Translations under genes and position numbers: made by a program
The notes under the pieces: generated by a model
The model's database searches: none
Told to the model about the DNA's origin: nothing
What the model saw: only the letters and a program-made list of their open reading frames with translations
Assembly (NCBI GenBank): GCA_964631605.1
Contig: CAZVYG010000007.1
Span: 1-64,000 of the forward strand
Direction: 5' to 3'
Source: JARKQH01 sp964631605
GTDB lineage: Bacteria > Verrucomicrobiota > Verrucomicrobiia > Limisphaerales > UBA8199
DNA length: 64,000 nt
Shown here: piece by piece, positions 59,055 to 64,000 of the stretch
Position numbering within the stretch: the stretch's first letter is position 1
How the letters are laid out: every line of letters begins with the position of its first letter

Positions 59055-60710
59055 TCACTTGTGCGCAAGCCTCTTGCCGGCATTCCCGCTCGACGCCAGC
59101 ATCAGAACCTCAAGCCCGTCCAGTGCCCGCGTATAAATGGCAAGTTCATCAAGAAGTTTTGCAGAGAAATAGTTGTATCCGGACCTTGGGTCCACCTGGG
59201 CGCCGATGTGGATAACCTCTTCCGAGTCCTGAAGATGAATAACCTCGGGACCGCGCCGGTACTTCACCGGTTCCGGCACTCCATCAATAAAAAACTCAGG
59301 ATCCGCAGCGCCTTCCCGAACCACGACCGCACAATGGTGCCAATTGAGGTCCGCGATACGCCCGGCGCCCCGCCATCCACACGCGAAATGGAAGGCCAGG
59401 CAATAATCGCTGCTGGCGCCGTTGAGACTGACCGAGAACGCCGTTCGCCCCGCCGTCCAGTCGCCCCCCTGTTCGATAATGTAGCACGGCGCATCCAGTT
59501 CCTCGCGTTTAACCCAAAACTCGATGGTCATGGCCTTGGCCGACCGCAGCGTCTCCATCGCAGGCACTTCCAGGAAACTCTTGTTCGCCCCGAACGCCAG
59601 TGCCTTGCCGATCTTGCCCCGCGCAAATCCAACCCGGTTGCAGCGGGTTTCGATCAGTTGGAGGGAAGAGCAGCGCACGTCATCTTCGCCGCGCCACCAG
59701 GCAACAAGGTCGGCCGGGGCGGGAACCGCGCCTTTCGGAATCGGTGGCTCCCGCCTCTGCATCCAGGCAACCCAGAGCCAGGCTAACGCGGCTATGCAGA
59801 GCAAACTTGCCAGGACCATGCTCCCCATGAGAAGCCGGACATGCCTTGGGTCGCACGACCGTACAGCTTTTCCTTCCTTCAGTCGCTGCAGGTCGGCCAG
59901 AAGTTCTCGCGCCGAACGGTAACGCTGCCGTGGATTGGTGCGGCAGCACCTGACGACGACACGGTTGAGTTCAAGGATTTCGCGGCTGTGAATGGTTTTG
60001 TCGAGCAGCGTCGGCAGTTCCGGGAACTTCTGCCGGTCTTTGCCCGTGCTGGTTTCGTAAAGCACTTTGCCCAACGAATAAATGTCGGCCTGAGCTGTGC
60101 CGGGGCCTTCAGGTGGGATGAATCCCTCGGTTCCGACGTAAGAACGGGCTGCCGCGGTTTGGGCCACAAGACCGGCATCCGCCAGCTTGGGCCGGCCGCC
60201 TACGAAAAGGATGTTGGAGGGCTTGACGTCCCGGTGAACCAGGCCGTGGGCATGCAAAAAGCCGAGCGCGGAACCAATGGCCAGACCCAGTTCCACACAA
60301 CGCGAAACCGGCAGACGATGGTCTCGGCCAAGCTCCTGGGCAAGTGTGTGAGGACAATAGCAATCCGGGTCCACGTTCTGGCCGGAAGCGATGTCATCGG
60401 CCAGCTCCATCGCGTAATACACCATGCCCGATCGGCATTCCGTGCCAATTTCGAGAATTCGAGTCAGGCCCTCGTGCGCCCGGGACAGCGGTTCAAAAGC
60501 CCGCACCCCGCTGAGTTCGCGTTCGATGGCCCTGCTGGCGGATTGAGACACGCGAAGAATTTTCACCGCCGCCCACCTCCCGGCTGCGTCCCGAGCCAGC
60601 CACACTTCCCCATAACTTCCCCGGCCAATCAGGCGCACCAGGCGATAGCCTGGAACCTCAGGGAAAGGGTCGGGCGAATCAGGGTTCTCCGGGGAGGATG
60701 CTGCGCCCAT
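59055..60710 (-). CDS. Membrane Ser/Thr protein kinase with extracellular LamG domain (copy 1)
   Basis: A 551-residue paralogue of the downstream kinase. P-loop IGRGSYGEVWLARD, Lys in WAAVKILRV, LVHRDVKPSNILF, then KLADAGLV (DFG changed to DAG) and YVGTEGFIPPEGPGTAQADIYSLG. Membrane segment LLMGSMVLASLLCIAALAWLWVAW near residue 300. The LamG-like domain starts DLVAWWRGEDD, continues MTIEFWVKREELD and WHHCAVVVREG, and ends LLDELAIYTRALDGLEVL. Its extracellular part differs more between the copies than the kinase part, suggesting different ligands. AAGG lies eight bases before the ATG. The YfhO-like gene ends 54 bases upstream on the same strand. Confidence 0.9.
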   Translation of the reverse strand: MGAASSPENPDSPDPFPEVPGYRLVRLIGRGSYGEVWLARDAAGRWAAVKILRVSQSASRAIERELSGVRAFEPLSRAHEGLTRILEIGTECRSGMVYYAMELADDIASGQNVDPDCYCPHTLAQELGRDHRLPVSRCVELGLAIGSALGFLHAHGLVHRDVKPSNILFVGGRPKLADAGLVAQTAAARSYVGTEGFIPPEGPGTAQADIYSLGKVLYETSTGKDRQKFPELPTLLDKTIHSREILELNRVVVRCCRTNPRQRYRSARELLADLQRLKEGKAVRSCDPRHVRLLMGSMVLASLLCIAALAWLWVAWMQRREPPIPKGAVPAPADLVAWWRGEDDVRCSSLQLIETRCNRVGFARGKIGKALAFGANKSFLEVPAMETLRSAKAMTIEFWVKREELDAPCYIIEQGGDWTAGRTAFSVSLNGASSDYCLAFHFACGWRGAGRIADLNWHHCAVVVREGAADPEFFIDGVPEPVKYRRGPEVIHLQDSEEVIHIGAQVDPRSGYNYFSAKLLDELAIYTRALDGLEVLMLASSGNAGKRLAHK

Positions 60711-60764
60711 AAACCTTGCTGATCTGACAAAACGCGGAACGGGGGCTGGGGAGGGATACGCCCT

Positions 60765-63533
60765 TCAGGGCCGGCGTGGTTTCCCCGGCCCTGGCTGCGC
60801 TTCGAGCGACTCTTTGGAAGCGGCAGACGGAGCCGATTCTGCACTTCGCCTGCTGGCGACAAACAGCCACGCCGAAAGCAGGACGCCGAGCAGCACCGCC
60901 GCAGCGCTCACGTACAGACCGTAATAGGAAGGTTCAAAACGAAACGCCACCTCGTGCGTCCCAGCCGGCAAATAAACACCGCGCATAATGAAATTGGCGC
61001 GCAGCAGCGGCTCAGGCTTGCCGTCCACATACACCTTCCAGTTCGATTCGAAACGATCATTCAACAACAAAACGGACGAGGCGTTTGCCTCGGCTTTCAG
61101 CACAATGTCTTTGGGTGCGTAACTCACGAATGAGACGGTCCCGGGCGGCGAGTTGGTGGCCGTTGGAGGCGATGCCGGCGGCGGCGTGGCCAATAACACG
61201 GTCGTCGAAGGGTCAAAGGCTGGATCTACCAGCCGGGCCAGGGCGGCCTGATCGTTGGTAACCACCTGCCAGTTCGTGTACAGCTTGGCACGGGGCAGGG
61301 CGCCGGTGAATTCGAACAAGGCAAACGGACCGTTGGTTGCAGGCGCGGCGGTAAGTTCGTCAAGGCGCATCGGGCGTTCAATCCCGGGTTTGGGCACGAT
61401 TTGGAAGCGTTCGGCGATGCGGAACCGTTGCTGGCCGGGATCCACCTGCTGGTTCAAAAACCCGAGATAATCCGCCGGCCCCAACAGGTAACGGGTATTG
61501 GTCAATTGCCAGCGGCGGGGCACCAGCCTTGGCACCTCCGCCATATTCTTGGGTTGGAGCGCCTGTTCGAAGGCCAGCAGGTCCTCGGGCATGCGCGGCA
61601 ATTGCACAATGTCCAGCGATTGGATGTTGTAATATAGGAAATGGTGTTGAGCCCACTCGATGCGGTAAAGGTCGCGGACGAGTTCCAGTTCCGGGGGCGA
61701 CTGGAGCACCTGTCCGATCCAGTCGGGAAGGATTGCCACGCGCTGTTCGTAGGGTTTCTGCCGAAGACGATCAATAATCGGGTTGGTGGCGTATTTCTGC
61801 TTATAGTCCCACGTAATAATCCAGGGGAGGTTTGCCCGGCCCAGGTCGGCGATGACGAACGCGCCCACCAGGATGGCCCCCCATCGGGAGCGCGGTCCGG
61901 CGAATGCGCCGCTTAAGAGCAGGGTGACCAGCGCGACCGCCAGCACCAGCGTTAAAATAAACCAACCGACCTGGGTGACACTGAACCGCGCGATGGTTTC
62001 CGCTGTGGCGGGGTCGAAACGGACCGTTTGGAGGTAGCGCACCACGTCCTCCCGGCTGGAGCTGTAAATCAGCCAGCCCAGCACGCTCGCCCCGATGCTC
62101 CCCAGGCACAGTAGCGTCCAGCGCCGGTCAAACCCCCGTACCTGGCGCCACCAGCCCTGCACCGTCGCCGCAATGCCTTGTTTGGCAGGCTGGGCCTCGA
62201 TGACATATCGCTGCCACAATCCATGCAGCCCGTAGGCGAAAAGAACCACCAGCGAATAATCCACAATATGCAGAAACTTCGCCGGATTTCGAATCGTGGA
62301 AAAGTAAGGCAGCATGTAAAGGAACTGGTAGAAGGGCGCGAACCGGCCAAAAGCCAGCAACAGGGAAATCAGTGCCACCACGGACCAGAACCCAATCCAC
62401 CGCCGTTGCTCCAGTGGGAACACGGAGTCCTTCTTCCGCAAACCCTGGGCGGTTGCCCACAAAGCCACCAGCACCACCATCACTCCGGCGTAATTGCCTC
62501 CGCCGGTAAAGCGTAAAAACCCCGCCGGGGGTTGGCCCTGTTGGCCGCTGGCGAAATAGCGGTCCCAGGCTGGGTCGCGGCCCACGGCGCCCCAGTAGTT
62601 TCCCCCGCTGTAGGCTTTCTGCAGGGAGGGAGGCAGCAGCGCCGGCGTATCCATCCGGTAACCAAACAGCCCCGGGATGATCAGTCCCAGCGCCTCGCGT
62701 TTTGGCAGACTCCATTGCGTCGCCCAGTCCCACCGTTGCTCCTTGGTTCGCAGGTCCTGCTCAGTGCCGGCCACGCCCTGAATCTGTGTCGCAACCAGCA
62801 CAATCACGGTCTGGGCCGCCACCAACGCGGCGAACACAGCCACCGCGGCCACTTGGAGCGCCCCCTTGGCCAGGTTGGCTGCCCGGGAGCCCTCGGCGGT
62901 CCAAGCTTGGTACATCATGAACGCCGCCGTGTACAGGCTGAAAATCGCACCAATGTCCGCCCCCTCCATGACCCCCATGCCGACCGCGGCTCCAGCCACA
63001 GCCACCCGCAGCCAGCGGCGGCGCGCTGAAGGGTCCGCCACCGCCGCCAAAGCAAGGAAGTTCATGCCGATGGTAATGGCATGCGCCGCCACTCCCCAGG
63101 CGGCCGCGGAGAAAAAGCCGGAATTCAGCGTGGCCGCCAGCGCCCCGGCGACACAGGCGACCGGTTGAAACCGCAACTGGCGGAAAAAGCACCAGGCTCC
63201 CAGACCCAGGATAAGCAGGGCGACGGGCGCATAGAGTTTGGAGAACAGCACCGGCTTCAGCAGCCACAGCATCAGGTATGTGATATTCGGCAGGGCGCCG
63301 CTCTCCCGATAACCCAGGGTGTTGAGATCCTGCCAGCCGCCCGTAAAGGTGTACGGCACGGCATGCGACTGCGAACTTAGGGTCCCAAGCGGGCCGTCGT
63401 TGGAAAATACCGTGTGTCCCGGCACAAGCCCGTTCCGGAACAACAACGCCAGAACCACCACCAGCAGCAATAAAGTCATTACAAACAGCCTGGGCCAATT
63501 GTTGTCTGCCGCCCGGTTTTTCAAGGAATCCAT
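60765..63533 (-). CDS. YfhO-like multi-pass membrane protein
   Basis: A 922-residue membrane protein with roughly 12-14 hydrophobic segments, the first at LFVMTLLLLVVVLALLF and the last at YYGLYVSAAAVLLGVLLSAWLFVA. Landmarks are VPGHTVFSNDGPLGTL after TM1, LIIPGLFGYRMDTP, FGRFAPFYQFLYMLPYFSTIRNPAKFLHIVDYSL and a C-terminal extracytoplasmic domain with LLLNDRFESNWKVYVDGKP and RGVYLPAGTHEVAFRFEPSYYG. These match the YfhO/GT-C-like family, which in Gram-positives glycosylates lipoteichoic acid; the role here is unknown. Start: ATG 63533; a TTG five codons upstream is possible. TTGACT lies upstream (63565-63570 on the minus strand), but the -10 is poor. Confidence 0.87.
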   Translation of the reverse strand: MDSLKNRAADNNWPRLFVMTLLLLVVVLALLFRNGLVPGHTVFSNDGPLGTLSSQSHAVPYTFTGGWQDLNTLGYRESGALPNITYLMLWLLKPVLFSKLYAPVALLILGLGAWCFFRQLRFQPVACVAGALAATLNSGFFSAAAWGVAAHAITIGMNFLALAAVADPSARRRWLRVAVAGAAVGMGVMEGADIGAIFSLYTAAFMMYQAWTAEGSRAANLAKGALQVAAVAVFAALVAAQTVIVLVATQIQGVAGTEQDLRTKEQRWDWATQWSLPKREALGLIIPGLFGYRMDTPALLPPSLQKAYSGGNYWGAVGRDPAWDRYFASGQQGQPPAGFLRFTGGGNYAGVMVVLVALWATAQGLRKKDSVFPLEQRRWIGFWSVVALISLLLAFGRFAPFYQFLYMLPYFSTIRNPAKFLHIVDYSLVVLFAYGLHGLWQRYVIEAQPAKQGIAATVQGWWRQVRGFDRRWTLLCLGSIGASVLGWLIYSSSREDVVRYLQTVRFDPATAETIARFSVTQVGWFILTLVLAVALVTLLLSGAFAGPRSRWGAILVGAFVIADLGRANLPWIITWDYKQKYATNPIIDRLRQKPYEQRVAILPDWIGQVLQSPPELELVRDLYRIEWAQHHFLYYNIQSLDIVQLPRMPEDLLAFEQALQPKNMAEVPRLVPRRWQLTNTRYLLGPADYLGFLNQQVDPGQQRFRIAERFQIVPKPGIERPMRLDELTAAPATNGPFALFEFTGALPRAKLYTNWQVVTNDQAALARLVDPAFDPSTTVLLATPPPASPPTATNSPPGTVSFVSYAPKDIVLKAEANASSVLLLNDRFESNWKVYVDGKPEPLLRANFIMRGVYLPAGTHEVAFRFEPSYYGLYVSAAAVLLGVLLSAWLFVASRRSAESAPSAASKESLEAQPGPGKPRRP

Positions 63534-63684
63534 ATTGTGTAAAGTCAAAGGGTCTGTTTGGAGGAGTCAAGCCCAAGGTTCATGTGGCTGGTGAGGCAAG
63601 CGGTCGTAACGCGAGCATTGGTGGCTTCAGAACTCGGGGCGCTCGCGTCCCCCGGCAGGTTCCCTCGGCACTGAGGCGGGGCCA

Positions 63685-64000
63685 TTATTTCGCCTTTATG
63701 CACAGAATTGCGGCGGCTCGGGCGGGAACCCACCGCGTAAATAGAAAATGCCCAGCCAGAGACACCAAGCTCCAGAGAGCTGCAGGCTTCCATCTAATGC
63801 GGTGGTATTCGCCTCGAAGACATTTCGGTCCCAGCGCCCCTACCACCCGGTAACCCAAAGCTCTCATCTCCGCGCAATCCCAACCCGACAGATGCTCCTG
63901 CAGATCGCTTTGCTCTGCATGGCGCTGGGGAAGAAAACCGTTGGGAGTGAGTAGCACCACGCGTCTTGCGGCGATGCGTTCCATGGATTGCAGCAATGCC
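63685..64000 (-). CDS. SAM-dependent methyltransferase, C-terminal fragment (cut by window edge)
   Basis: The frame is open to the right edge, so about 105 C-terminal residues are visible. RVVLLTPNGFLPQ is the strand and loop after motif III in class I methyltransferases of this group. SDLQEHLSGWDCAEMRALGYRVVGALGPKCLRGE follows the usual pattern (QxHxSGW, then a GYxVxG strand). The end has a hydrophobic helix (ALWSLVSLAGHFLF) and a final strand (ARAAAILCIKAK). Related genes often sit in glycan or O-antigen clusters with membrane proteins like the YfhO-type neighbour. The SAM-binding motif lies outside the window. Confidence 0.75.
   Translation of the reverse strand, partial: ALLQSMERIAARRVVLLTPNGFLPQRHAEQSDLQEHLSGWDCAEMRALGYRVVGALGPKCLRGEYHRIRWKPAALWSLVSLAGHFLFTRWVPARAAAILCIKAK

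Overview
The window looks like part of a Verrucomicrobiota chromosome, probably of the Pedosphaera/Limisphaerales type. By eye the GC content is high (roughly 60-65%). The assignment rests on the protein repertoire: prepilin-like proteins with an FTLxELL start and a C-terminal DGH motif, DUF1080 and DUF4838 proteins, a Tat-exported Gfo/Idh/MocA dehydrogenase, large secreted LamG/Ig-like proteins, a MoxR-DUF58 operon and a GH57-DUF4912 pair. The taxonomy is inference; no rRNA is present.

Layout. 1-3756 (minus): housekeeping sigma factor (cut by the left edge) behind two Wza-like polysaccharide export proteins. 3915-8224: alpha/beta hydrolase, lipoate ligase family protein, RmuC, RidA and an FMN reductase. 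8221-15990 (plus): a carbohydrate block with a frameshifted alginate-lyase-like protein, a Tat-exported oxidoreductase and a clan GH-A glycosidase. 16037-18327 (plus): a sigma-70 promoter, a well-formed cobalamin riboswitch, a secreted beta-sandwich-like protein and a pseudopilin-like protein; this is the most unusual locus. 18339-20868 (minus): DUF1080 and DUF4838 secreted proteins. 21000-31331: ribF, truB, a Tat-exported L-fucose-isomerase-like protein, an MBL hydrolase, rdgB, a secreted cyclophilin, asd, a DEAD-box helicase and an AAA/DUF4143 ATPase. 31526-31599: tRNA-Gln(UUG). 31686-41178: quinone reductase, GH57 enzyme with a DUF4912 partner, two receiver-only proteins, an AsmA-like protein, an NCS1 permease, a secreted unknown and a second pseudopilin-like protein, followed by a 1085-residue repeated LamG/Ig protein (41245-44502). 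44637-46763: N-acetylneuraminate-lyase-like enzyme divergent from a GntR-type regulator.

46780-56572 (minus) is one tightly packed run of ten genes with overlaps or gaps of at most 14 bases: a GYF-domain membrane protein, three small membrane or zinc-binding proteins, a DUF4129 protein, DUF4350, MoxR, DUF58, SpoIIM-like and RDD. 56799-64000 holds a conserved hypothetical gene, two tandem Ser/Thr kinases with extracellular LamG domains, a YfhO-like membrane protein and the C-terminal end of a SAM methyltransferase cut by the right edge.

Three themes connect the window. The first is export and recognition of polysaccharides by many secreted beta-sandwich proteins. The second is two separate pairings of a secreted LamG-like protein with a pseudopilin-like protein, one of them under B12 control. 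The third is that several genes appear to have a -10 element only 5-13 bases before the start codon, which predicts leaderless or very short-leader mRNAs.
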